Positions 25,902-33,930 of a stretch of 64,000 bases of DNA are shown piece by piece. How positions within the stretch are numbered: the first letter of the stretch is position 1; the number at the start of each line of letters is the position of its first letter. This DNA is from Bifidobacterium saguinibicoloris (GTDB lineage: Bacteria; Actinomycetota; Actinomycetes; Actinomycetales; Bifidobacteriaceae): contig NZ_JAHBBF010000011.1 in the NCBI RefSeq assembly GCF_019331725.1, positions 40,710 through 104,709 on the forward strand, given 5' to 3'. The notes under the pieces are model-generated. The model was not told where the DNA came from, did not search any database, and saw only the letters and a program-made list of their open reading frames with translations. Made by a program: the position numbers and the translations under genes.

Positions 25902-27218
25902 TCAGTCGAGCACGCGCAGGATGGACGGCTCGCCGGTGACGGAGTCGAGGCGCTGCACGGCCTGGACGGTCTCGCGCAGGGTGACCTCGTCGGTCAGGTG
26001 CGTGACGAGGCGCAGCTGCTGGACCTCGCCGTCGTAGCCCGGGGCCTTGAGCGAGGGCTTGAGGTCCTGGTTGACGCCGTTGATGGACACGCCGCGCTTG
26101 GCGAACTCGGTGGCGATGGCGGCCAGCACGCCCGGCTTGTCGTGGATGAGGAAGCGCACGGCGAACGCGGCCTTGTTGGCGTTGATGGGGGCCTTCGGCA
26201 GCTGCTTGTACAGCGGGATGGCCGGGCCGGTGCAGCCGGCGGCGATGTGGCGGGCCACCGTCACGACGTCGCCCACGACGGCGGAGGCGGTGGGCGCGCC
26301 GCCGGCGCCACGGCCGTAGAACATGAGGTCGTCGGCCGCCTCGGCCTTGACGAAGATCGCGTTGAAGGAGCCGTGCACGGAGGCGAGCGGGTGGCTTTCG
26401 GGCAGGAGCGCCGGGTAGACGCGCGCGGAGACGCCGGCCTCGCCGTTCTCCACCACGGCGAGCAGCTTGATGACCTTGTGCTCGTTGGTGGCGGCGGCGA
26501 TGTCGTCGGCGGTGATCTTGGTGATGCCCTCGACCGAGACGTCGTCGATGGTGACGGGCGTGTGGAAGCCGAGCGTGGCCATGATGGCGGCCTTGTTGGC
26601 GGCGTCGTAGCCCTCGATGTCGCCGGTGGGGTCGGCCTCGGCGTAGCCCTTGGCCTGCGCGTCCTTGAGGACGTCGTCGAACTGGAGGCCCTTGGTGGTC
26701 ATCTCGTCGAGAATGTAGTTGGTGGTGCCGTTGACGATGCCCAGCATGCTGGTCACCTTGTCGCCGACGAGGCTTTCGCGCAGCGGGCGCAGGAACGGGA
26801 TCGCGCCGCCCACGGCCGCCTCGAAGTAGATGTCGACGCCCTTGGCCTCAGCGGCCGCGTAGATCTCCGGGCCGTACTTGGCGAGCAGCGCCTTGTTGGC
26901 GGTGACGACGGAGGCGCCGGATTCGATGGCGGCGAGCACGAACGTGCGAGCCACGGAGGTGCCGCCGATGAGCTCGATGACGATGTCGGAGCTGGTGGCC
27001 ACGTGCATGGTGTCCGTGGTGACGATGGACTGGTCGATCCACGGGAACCGCTCGGTCTCCTTCGGGTCGAGGCAGGCCACGCCGGTCAGCTCGATGGGGC
27101 GGCCCACGCGCGCGGCGAGCTCCTCCTTCTGCTCCACGATGAGGCGGGCGGTCTGCGAACCCACGGTGCCGGCGCCCAGCAGGCCTACGCGGATCGGGGT
27201 TGTGTTGTCTGTAGCCAC
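25902..27218 (-). CDS. hom: Homoserine dehydrogenase
   Basis: Reduces aspartate semialdehyde to homoserine, the branch point to threonine and methionine. The 438-residue protein has the NAD(P) motif GLLGAGTVGS, the catalytic region GYAEADPTGDIEGYDAANKA, and a C-terminal ACT domain (HDKPGVLAAIATEFAKRGVS), implying threonine feedback control. I use GTG 27218 because AGGAGG is 7 nt upstream; the in-frame ATG at 27236 lies upstream of that ribosome site. A TAGGAT -10 box at 27273-27268 gives a leader of about 45 nt. Divergent from the PTS gene. Confidence 0.96.
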   Translation of the reverse strand: MATDNTTPIRVGLLGAGTVGSQTARLIVEQKEELAARVGRPIELTGVACLDPKETERFPWIDQSIVTTDTMHVATSSDIVIELIGGTSVARTFVLAAIESGASVVTANKALLAKYGPEIYAAAEAKGVDIYFEAAVGGAIPFLRPLRESLVGDKVTSMLGIVNGTTNYILDEMTTKGLQFDDVLKDAQAKGYAEADPTGDIEGYDAANKAAIMATLGFHTPVTIDDVSVEGITKITADDIAAATNEHKVIKLLAVVENGEAGVSARVYPALLPESHPLASVHGSFNAIFVKAEAADDLMFYGRGAGGAPTASAVVGDVVTVARHIAAGCTGPAIPLYKQLPKAPINANKAAFAVRFLIHDKPGVLAAIATEFAKRGVSINGVNQDLKPSLKAPGYDGEVQQLRLVTHLTDEVTLRETVQAVQRLDSVTGEPSILRVLD

Positions 27219-27622
27219 GGGATTTCCTCCTGACATTCGGCCGTTCAGCGGGTAGTCGCTGCCTCCCATCCTACGGAACCTTTTCGACACGCCGAACGAT
27301 AAGCCTCTTAACGAATATGGGACGGACGCCGTCGCGACGACAATCGACCCACGAGTAGCAGTCAGCGGTTGCAACGGTTCCCCCAGGCGCCCCCAATTCC
27401 GCATACGTTCTTAACGAATTGGTTGCCGCAAGCGCTTAACCTGACGTACACTTTCCTGTGAAGCGGTACTGCATGGTTCCCACGGCGATGCTCGGCCACA
27501 CGGAACCGGATCAGGAGAAAGCGACGGCCCGATGGTGGGCCGGAGTGATGCGGCGACGACGACGCATCGGGAGACACCCACACACCGCTCATGACAACCT
27601 CGCAATGAGGGAGGTAAGAAGA
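27219..27622. promoter_or_regulatory. Divergent hom / PTS control region
   Basis: 404 bases without a gene. For hom (minus): TTCGGC-17-TAGGAT with the -10 at 27273-27268. For the PTS gene (plus): TTGCCG (27423-27428), 18 bp, TACACT (27447-27452), leaving a long leader of about 165 nt. Two copies of TCTTAACGAAT (27307-27317 and 27409-27419) lie 102 bp apart and may bind a common regulator. No antiterminator-type RNA hairpin was obvious in the leader. Confidence 0.55.
27428..27440. promoter_or_regulatory. LacI-type operator within the PTS promoter
   Basis: The AAGCGCTT palindrome (27430-27437, wider context GCAAGCGCTTAAC) matches the centre of LacI-family operators and lies between the -35 and -10 boxes, a position expected to repress. 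Confidence 0.5.
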
Positions 27623-29161
27623 ATGAAGGCATATATCCAGCGCCTGGGACGCGCCCTGATGCTGCCGGTGGCATGTCTGCCGGCCGCGGCGCTCTTCCTT
27701 GGCATCGGCTACTGGATCGATCCGAGCGGCTGGGGCGGCAACAACGTGGTTTCCGCATACCTGTGCAAGACCGGCTCCGCGATCCTCGACAACCTCGGCC
27801 TGCTGTTCGCGGTGGGCGTGGCCATCGGCATGGCGAAGAACAGGGACGGCGCCTCGGCGCTCTCCGGCCTCGTCGGCTTCATGACCGTCACCACGATCAT
27901 GGGCTCGGCCTCGATGTTCCTCGGCTTCGACGCGGAGACCGTCGCCACCGAGCACCCGGCCTTCGCGGCCGGCGCCATCGGCAACAAGAACGTGTTCTTC
28001 GGCATCATGGTCGGCTGCATCGCCGGCGCGCTGTACAACAAGTTCCATCAGGTCAAGCTGCCCGACTTCCTGGCGTTCTTCTCCGGCCGCCGCTGCGTGC
28101 CGATCCTGACCGCCGCGATCATGTCGGTCATCTCGCTGCTCCTGCTGTTCGTCTGGCCGCTCATCTACAATGGCCTGGTCTCCTTCGGCGAGGCCATCAT
28201 GGGCATGGGCGCCGTGGGCGCGGGCATCTACGCGTTCTTCAACCGTCTGCTCATCCCCACCGGCCTGCACCACGCGCTCAACAACGTGTTCTGGTTCAAC
28301 CTCGCCGGCATCGACGACATCACCAAGTTCTGGAGCGGCACCGGCGGCCTCAGCGGCAAGGAGGCCGCGGTCCTGGCCACCGGCGGCTTCCACCCGTGGG
28401 GCACCTACGTGACCGGCATGTACCAGGCCGGCTTCTTCCCGATCATGATGTTCGGCCTGCCCGCGGGCGCGTTCGCCATCTACCGCAACGCCAAGCCCTC
28501 GAAGCGCAAGGCGGTCGGCTCCCTGATGCTGGCCGGCGGCCTCGCCGCGTTCCTCACCGGCGTGACCGAGCCGCTCGAGTTCTCCTTCATGTTCGCCGCG
28601 TTCCCGCTGTACGTGGTGCACGCGCTGCTCACCGCCCTCTCGGTGTTCATCGCCGCCGCGTTCCAGTGGATCGCCGGCTTCAACTTCTCCGCCGGCTTCA
28701 TCGACTGGTTCCTCTCGCTCAACGTGCCGCGCGCCCACCTGCCGTGGATGCTCATCATCCAGGGTCTGGTGTTCGCGGTCATCTACTACTTCGTGTTCGA
28801 CTTCATGATCAAGAAGTTCAACCTGAAGACCCCGGGCCGTGGCGATGACGACGAGGAGATCTCCTCCGCCGCGCTCGACGACGCCGCTCCGGCCGCCGCG
28901 GCCGCGAAGGCCGACAAGGAGTCCGTGCTCGCCGCGAAGCTGTACGAGCTGCTCGGCGGCAAAGCCAACGTGGTGGACATCGAGAACTGCACCACGCGTC
29001 TGCGCATGGGCGTCAACGACACCTCCAAGGTGGACGTGGACGCGATCCGCAAGCTCGTGCCCGGCGTGAAGGTGCTGGACGCGAAGAACATCCAGGTCAT
29101 CGTCGGCACGCAGGTGCAGGCGGTGTGCGACGCGATGGAGGAAATCCACCGCAAGGCGTGA
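27623..29161 (+). CDS. PTS glucose/N-acetylglucosamine-type EIICB
   Basis: Membrane permease (EIIC) fused to the EIIB phosphotransfer domain. The 512-residue protein begins MKAYIQRLGRALMLPVACLP, has about ten membrane segments with the sugar-site motifs LLIPTGLHHALNNVFWF and GVTEPLEFSFMF, then an Asp/Glu/Ala linker (about 410-435) and EIIB with the phospho-cysteine C456 in ENCTTRLRM. The ATG has GGAGG 8 nt upstream. The EIIA partner is encoded 174 bp downstream as a separate protein. The family covers glucose, GlcNAc and maltose types; glucose is likeliest for a bifidobacterium but is not proved here. Confidence 0.93.
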   Translation: MKAYIQRLGRALMLPVACLPAAALFLGIGYWIDPSGWGGNNVVSAYLCKTGSAILDNLGLLFAVGVAIGMAKNRDGASALSGLVGFMTVTTIMGSASMFLGFDAETVATEHPAFAAGAIGNKNVFFGIMVGCIAGALYNKFHQVKLPDFLAFFSGRRCVPILTAAIMSVISLLLLFVWPLIYNGLVSFGEAIMGMGAVGAGIYAFFNRLLIPTGLHHALNNVFWFNLAGIDDITKFWSGTGGLSGKEAAVLATGGFHPWGTYVTGMYQAGFFPIMMFGLPAGAFAIYRNAKPSKRKAVGSLMLAGGLAAFLTGVTEPLEFSFMFAAFPLYVVHALLTALSVFIAAAFQWIAGFNFSAGFIDWFLSLNVPRAHLPWMLIIQGLVFAVIYYFVFDFMIKKFNLKTPGRGDDDEEISSAALDDAAPAAAAAKADKESVLAAKLYELLGGKANVVDIENCTTRLRMGVNDTSKVDVDAIRKLVPGVKVLDAKNIQVIVGTQVQAVCDAMEEIHRKA

Positions 29162-29195
29162 CGCCCGTCCGTCCCGCGCCATACACACCCTCGCC

Positions 29196-29231
29196 CCGCC
29201 CGACCGCAGACATCCAGTCGCGGCCGGGCGG
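29196..29231 (+). terminator. Terminator between EIICB and EIIA genes
   Basis: A 12-bp GC stem with one mismatch (29196-29207 with 29220-29231) is followed by TTTT at 29236-29239. Confidence 0.65.
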
Positions 29232-29335
29232 CCGGTTTTCCGCGACACGTTCCCCGCGGTTCATGGTGTAGCGTGGGGACCATGGCCGGCGAGCCCGGCC
29301 CATCAGTTCCGACCCATCAGTCAAGGAGGATCATC

Positions 29336-29857
29336 ATGGGATTGTTCTCGGGTCTGTTCCATAAGGACGCGCCCGCGCCCGAAGCCCCGGCCGGCCCGAA
29401 GACGCTGACCGTCGTCGCGCCGGTGGACGGCGTGTACAAGCCGGTCGAGGAGGTGCCCGACGACACGTTCGCCGCGAAGATCCTCGGCGACGGATTCGGC
29501 GTCACGCCCACGTCCGGCACGGTCGTCGCCCCCGTCTCCGGCACGGTGACGACGGTCGCCAACGCCAAGCACGCGGTCGGCATCACCACCGAGGGCGGCG
29601 TCGAGGTGCTCGTCCACATCGGCGTCGACACGGTGCAGCTCAAGGGCGAGCCGTTCGACATGCTCGTCGCCGCCGGCCAGCAGGTCACGGCCGGCAAGCC
29701 CATCGAACGCGTGGACGTGCAGGCCGTCAAGGACGCCGGCAAGCCCACTGACGTCATCGTCGTGTTCACCAACCCGGACGCGATCACCTCGCTCGACCTC
29801 GACGCCTCCGGCACCGTCGCCGCAGGCCAGACGGTCGGCACGATGACCGTGAAGTAA
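29336..29857 (+). CDS. PTS EIIA component, glucose (Crr) type
   Basis: A 173-residue soluble phosphocarrier passing phosphate from HPr to EIIB. The active-site histidine is H94 (EVLVHIGVDTV) with its partner H79 (NAKHAVGI), both in the usual EIIA-Glc context; TVVAPVSGTV forms the beta-barrel face. A perfect AAGGAGG lies 6 nt before ATG 29336. A TAGCGT box at 29269-29274 is followed after 7 nt by an in-frame ATG (29282) that could give an 18-residue longer leaderless product. It pairs with the upstream EIICB and is followed by a strong terminator. Confidence 0.93.
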   Translation: MGLFSGLFHKDAPAPEAPAGPKTLTVVAPVDGVYKPVEEVPDDTFAAKILGDGFGVTPTSGTVVAPVSGTVTTVANAKHAVGITTEGGVEVLVHIGVDTVQLKGEPFDMLVAAGQQVTAGKPIERVDVQAVKDAGKPTDVIVVFTNPDAITSLDLDASGTVAAGQTVGTMTVK

Positions 29858-29921
29858 CCGGACATTCCGGACGCACGCGCCGACGGCGTCGGACGGGCGT
29901 CCGTCATCGCGACGCACCTAT

Positions 29922-29951
29922 ACGAAAGGCTCCCCTCGGGGAGCCTTTCGT
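29922..29951. terminator. Bidirectional terminator between EIIA and lysA
   Basis: A 14-bp perfect stem (ACGAAAGGCTCCCC and complement) between convergent genes, A-rich on one side and T-rich on the other. Confidence 0.85.
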
Positions 29952-30021
29952 GCGTTTCAGGCGGTTCCGCGACGTTCCGCACGTCGCGCAGTCGCATATG
30001 TCACGTACGGAACCGACGGCG

Positions 30022-31797
30022 TCACTCGCTCACGTCGAGGGCGAGCAGGTCGTCGACGGTCTGACGACGCAGCATCAGATGCGCGCCGTCGGCCGAAACG
30101 GCCACGACGGCCGGGATGAGCGCCTGGTTGTAGTTGCTGGCCATCGTGCGTCCGTACGCGCCGGTGACCGGCACGGCGAGGACGTCGCCGCGATGCGTGT
30201 CGGCGGGCAGGCGCACCTCGTGCACGACGATGTCGCCGGACTCGCAGTGCATGCCGACGACGCGCGCGAGCATCGTCTCGGCGGAACCGTCGCGGTTCGC
30301 GAGGCGGGCCGTGTAGTCGGCGCCGTACAAGGCCGGGCGGATGTTGTCGCTCATGCCGCCGTCGACGGACACGTACACGCGCTCGTCGATCGGGTTGCCG
30401 TCACGGTCGGTCGGCTGCTTGCCGTCGTGCGCGCTCAACGTGACCGGCTTGACGGTGCCGACGCGGTACAGCGTGACGCCCGCGGGCGCGACGATCCAAC
30501 GGCCCGGCTCGAAGCTGATTGCGGGCGCCGGCATGCCGAGCGCGCGGTTGATGGCACCGACCGCATCGGCGAGACGCTTCAGCTCGACGCGCACGTCCAT
30601 CGAATCCTCGCCGTCGGTGTAGGCGACGGAGTAGCCGCCGCCGAGGTCGACCTCGGGCAGCGTGTAGGCGTCGGTCGCGTAGAACGTCTTCCGCAGGAGC
30701 ATCATGCGCTTGGCGGCCTGGATGAACGCGTCGGCGTCGTGGATGTTCGAGCCGATGTGCGAGTGGATGCCGACCAGCTCGAGCACGTCCTGATGCTTCT
30801 GGATCTCCTTGAGCACGGCGAGCGCGGGGCCGTCGGCCACGGCGGTCATCGCGGCGGCAAGCGCCTTGTCCTTCTCGGACACCTGCTCGTGGCTCAGGTC
30901 GTACGGGTACTTGACGTCGTATTGGAGCGTGCGCTCGCGCCGGCGTTCGGACGCACCCGTACCGGCCGTCGCCACCGCCGCCGAACCGCTCGATTCTATA
31001 GAATCGGACGAAACGGGGCCCGGTACCGCCGCCGAACCGCTCGATTCTATAGAATCGGACGAAACCGAAGCGGAATCGGCCTGCGAAACGTCCGATTCCG
31101 CAGGAACGGACGCCGCGGCGGCGTCACGGCGGACGGCGAGACGGGCGTTGGTCGCGGCCGGGGTCACGGCGGACGGGTCGTCGGCGAGGTCGTCGAGCAC
31201 GGCGAGGACGGACGTGTCGGCGCCGGCAGGCAGCAGCGGCACGCCGAACTTCTGGTCCTCGTGCGCGGTGGAGATGTACTCGTGGCCGCCGGCGTGGATG
31301 CCGGAGGTGACGCGCAGCATCACCTTGGCGCGCTTGCCGAGGCGGTGCGCGATTGCGGCGATGCGGGCCGGCTCGTCGGGCGAGTCGACGACGATCTTCG
31401 CGAAGCCCTGTTCGATGGCGAGCGCGATCTCCTCGTCGGACTTGTTGTTGCCGTGCAGCACGAGGCGACGGCCGGGCGCACCGGCGGCGAGGGCGATGCG
31501 CATCTCCCCCATCGAGCAGGTGTCGACGAGCATGCCGGCGGCGGTGACGAGGCGCACGACCTCCTTGGAGAGGAACGCCTTGCCGGCGAAGCTCACATGC
31601 GTGGTGGAGTTGTTGAACGCGTCGGCCGCGGCCTTGACGAAGGTGCGGGCGCGGTTCGTGACCTCGTCGGTGTCGATGAGGTAGAGAGGCGAGCCGAACT
31701 CGTCGAGGAGGGATTCGGCGGTGCGCCCGTGGAACGTGAGCGCGCCGGTCACGGGGTCGACGGCGCTGGCCTCGGGCCAGATCGGGGTGATTGCCAT
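30022..31797 (-). CDS. lysA: Diaminopimelate decarboxylase with a large repeat-containing insertion
   Basis: PLP enzyme of the last lysine step. The protein is 591 residues, against about 420-450 for most LysA. PLP lysine K73 (FAGKAF), the GIHSHIGS glycine/histidine motif (343-350), FEPGRW and the MHCESGD cysteine motif are all present. Between KFG (about 183) and GIHSHIGS lie about 155 residues where relatives have roughly 20-30; residues 236-282 are a Ser/Ala/Glu repeat (SSDSIESSG twice) encoded by the 51-bp repeat seen again at the window end. ATG 31797 has GGGAG at 11 nt; a GTG at 31818 overlaps the argS stop (GTGA) and is a good alternative. It forms an operon with argS. Confidence 0.93.
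   Translation of the reverse strand: MAITPIWPEASAVDPVTGALTFHGRTAESLLDEFGSPLYLIDTDEVTNRARTFVKAAADAFNNSTTHVSFAGKAFLSKEVVRLVTAAGMLVDTCSMGEMRIALAAGAPGRRLVLHGNNKSDEEIALAIEQGFAKIVVDSPDEPARIAAIAHRLGKRAKVMLRVTSGIHAGGHEYISTAHEDQKFGVPLLPAGADTSVLAVLDDLADDPSAVTPAATNARLAVRRDAAAASVPAESDVSQADSASVSSDSIESSGSAAVPGPVSSDSIESSGSAAVATAGTGASERRRERTLQYDVKYPYDLSHEQVSEKDKALAAAMTAVADGPALAVLKEIQKHQDVLELVGIHSHIGSNIHDADAFIQAAKRMMLLRKTFYATDAYTLPEVDLGGGYSVAYTDGEDSMDVRVELKRLADAVGAINRALGMPAPAISFEPGRWIVAPAGVTLYRVGTVKPVTLSAHDGKQPTDRDGNPIDERVYVSVDGGMSDNIRPALYGADYTARLANRDGSAETMLARVVGMHCESGDIVVHEVRLPADTHRGDVLAVPVTGAYGRTMASNYNQALIPAVVAVSADGAHLMLRRQTVDDLLALDVSE
30978..31130. repeat. Three 51-bp repeats within lysA (TTCTATAGAA family)
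   Basis: The cores are TTCTATAGAA at 30994-31003 and 31045-31054 and a degenerate TTCCGCAGGAA at 31096, exactly 51 bp apart. The first two are embedded in the palindrome GATTCTATAGAATC. On the lysA coding strand each good core reads TCCGATTCTATAGAA (Ser-Asp-Ser-Ile-Glu). Confidence 0.85.
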
Positions 31798-31814
31798 GGT
31801 TGTGGGCGCTCCCG

Positions 31815-33671
31815 TCACATCTTGTCCGGGGCAGTGACGCCGAGGAGGTCGAGGCCGGAGGCGATGACGGCCTGCACGGCGTCGTTGAGCTTGAGGCGGG
31901 CGGCCGCGCGGGCCGGCTCCGGGGCCTTGGCGATGCGCAGCGCCTCACGTTCGGCCTCGGTTCCGCGCTCCTCGAGCCCGGTGAGGTCCATCGGGACGAC
32001 GCGCTCCACGTTGTACCACTTGTGGTAGGTGGCGGCGAGGTCCTCGAGGTAGCGGGCCACGCGATGCGGGGCGCGCTTGTCGCCGGCCTCCTTGACGACG
32101 GCCGGCCACTGGGCGAGCGCGGCGAGCACCTCGCCGTCGGCCTCGGTGTCCAGCAGGGACAGGTCGGCGCCCTCGGCGGTGACGTTCGCGGCCTCGGCGT
32201 TGCGGTCCACGTTGCAGGAGCGCGCGTGCGCGTACTGCACGTAGTACACCGGGTTGTCGTTGGAGTGGGAGGCGAGCAGGTCCAGGTCGATGTCGACCGG
32301 CGAGTTGTAGTCGGTGCGGGCCAGCGAGTAACGGGCGGCGTCCACGCCGATCGCGTCGACGAGGTCGTCGATGGTGACGACGTTGCCGGCGCGCTTGGAC
32401 ATGCGCACGGCCCTGCCGTCCTTCATCACGTTGACGAGCTGGCCGATGAGGATCTGCATGTTCTCGCCCGGCTTGTCGCCGAACGCCTCGCACATGGCCA
32501 TCATGCGGCCGATGTAGCCGTGGTGGTCGGCGCCGAGCATGTAGATCGCGACATCCGCCGGGTCCTGCGCGCGGTGGCGCTTGTTCCAGTAGTAGGCGAT
32601 GTCGGCGGCGAAGTACGCGAACTCGCCGTTGGACTTGATGATGACGCGGTCCTTGTCGTCGCCGTGGTTCGTGGACGCGAACCAGGTGGCGCCGTCCTTC
32701 TCGTAGATGTCGCCGCGGTCGCGCAGCACGGCGATGGCCTTGTCGACCTCGCCGTCCTGGTAGAGGCTGTTCTCGTGGAACCACACGTCGAACTTCACGC
32801 GGAAGTCCTTCATCGACTTGCGGATCTCGTCGAACATCATCGGCACGGCACGCTTGCGGAACTCCTCGCGCAGCTCGGAATCGGCCTCGCCGATGGGCTC
32901 CTCGTGCTCGTTGAGGCCCTGGTCCTCGTGGCCCAGGGCGGTGAGGTCCACGCCGTCGGCCTCGGCTTCGGCCTGGACGCGGGCGGCGATCTCGCCGATG
33001 TACGCACCCTTGTAGCCGTCGAACGGGGTCTGGGTCTGGTAGCCCTTGTCACCGAGGTCGTTGATCGCGGCCCATGCGGCGACGAGCGACTTGGCGAAGC
33101 GGTTGATCTGCTCGCCGTGGTCGTTGAAGTAGTATTCGCGCACCACCTTGGCGCCGTTGGCCTCGAGCACGCGGGCCATCGAATCGCCGGTGGCGGCCCA
33201 GCGGGTGCCGCCGATGTGGATCGGGCCGGTCGGGTTGGCGGAGACGAACTCGAGGTTCAGGGTCTCGCCGCCGAGGTGGCCGTTGCGGCCGAACGCGGAG
33301 ACGGACGCGCCGTTGTCGGACTCGGTCTTCGGCGCGGCGAGGATCTGGTCGACGATGGCCGCGGCGGAGGCGGAGTCGAGGGTGATGTTGATGAAGCCGG
33401 GGCCGGCGACCTCCACCTTGGAGATGCCTTCGGCGGCGGTGAGTTCGGCGGCGAACAGCTCGGCCAGGTCGCGCGGCTTCATGCCGGCCTTCTTGGCGAG
33501 CTGCATGGCGGCGTTCGAGGCCCAATCGCCGTGGGCGCGGTCCTTCGGACGCATGACGGCGAATTTGGCGACCGGCGGGATGAGGTCTTCGGTGAGTTCG
33601 CCGGCCTTTCCGGCGGCGACGAGGTCGTGGGCAATACGCGAAATGAGTTCGCTCAACGCTTCAGGATTCAT
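31815..33671 (-). CDS. argS: Arginyl-tRNA synthetase
   Basis: Class I synthetase charging tRNA-Arg. The 618-residue protein has the N-terminal Add1-type domain, the HIGH-like motif SANPTGPIHIGGTRWA, the KMSKS-like MSKRAGNVV, and a C-terminal DALR helical domain ending in LGVTAPDKM. A TATCCT box 7 nt before ATG 33671 suggests a leaderless mRNA, although GGAAG could also act as a ribosome site. lysA starts at or just after its stop, so argS-lysA are co-transcribed, an arrangement well known in actinobacteria. Confidence 0.97.
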   Translation of the reverse strand: MNPEALSELISRIAHDLVAAGKAGELTEDLIPPVAKFAVMRPKDRAHGDWASNAAMQLAKKAGMKPRDLAELFAAELTAAEGISKVEVAGPGFINITLDSASAAAIVDQILAAPKTESDNGASVSAFGRNGHLGGETLNLEFVSANPTGPIHIGGTRWAATGDSMARVLEANGAKVVREYYFNDHGEQINRFAKSLVAAWAAINDLGDKGYQTQTPFDGYKGAYIGEIAARVQAEAEADGVDLTALGHEDQGLNEHEEPIGEADSELREEFRKRAVPMMFDEIRKSMKDFRVKFDVWFHENSLYQDGEVDKAIAVLRDRGDIYEKDGATWFASTNHGDDKDRVIIKSNGEFAYFAADIAYYWNKRHRAQDPADVAIYMLGADHHGYIGRMMAMCEAFGDKPGENMQILIGQLVNVMKDGRAVRMSKRAGNVVTIDDLVDAIGVDAARYSLARTDYNSPVDIDLDLLASHSNDNPVYYVQYAHARSCNVDRNAEAANVTAEGADLSLLDTEADGEVLAALAQWPAVVKEAGDKRAPHRVARYLEDLAATYHKWYNVERVVPMDLTGLEERGTEAEREALRIAKAPEPARAAARLKLNDAVQAVIASGLDLLGVTAPDKM

Positions 33672-33678
33672 TCTTCCA

Positions 33679-33684
33679 AGGATA
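33679..33684 (-). promoter_or_regulatory. Leaderless -10 box of argS
   Basis: TATCCT on the minus strand ends 7 nt before ATG 33671. Confidence 0.4.
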
Positions 33685-33729
33685 CCGGGCGCGCAGACTT
33701 CCGTTCCGGCCGCCGTTCCGTACCTATTT

Positions 33730-33906
33730 CCGGGAATCCTTGCACTGACAACACCTCAGCACAACAAATCCCGGGTAAGACCATCCACTACCGAAGAATC
33801 CCGGGAATCCTTGCACTGCCACCACTTCAGCACAACAAATCCCGGACGGAGCGACCCGACCCCGGGAATCCTTGCACTGACAACACCTCAGCACAAGAAA
33901 ACCCGG
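33730..33906 (+). repeat. Array A: three 45-bp palindromic units (argS-permease gap)
   Basis: Complete units at 33730-33774, 33801-33845 and 33862-33906, each beginning CCGGGAATCCTTGCACTG and ending CCCGG. Spacers are 26 and 16 bp. The array lies between the argS start and the permease stop; the spacer before unit 3 is nearly identical to one in array C. Confidence 0.9.
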
Positions 33907-33930
33907 AAACCACCGGCGACGCCACCGACC

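Noticed and set aside
27362..29248. A 628-codon minus-strand frame opposite the PTS gene
   Set aside because: Composition (Gly/Glu/Arg/His/Val) is typical of a reverse-frame shadow; the plus strand encodes a complete EIICB.
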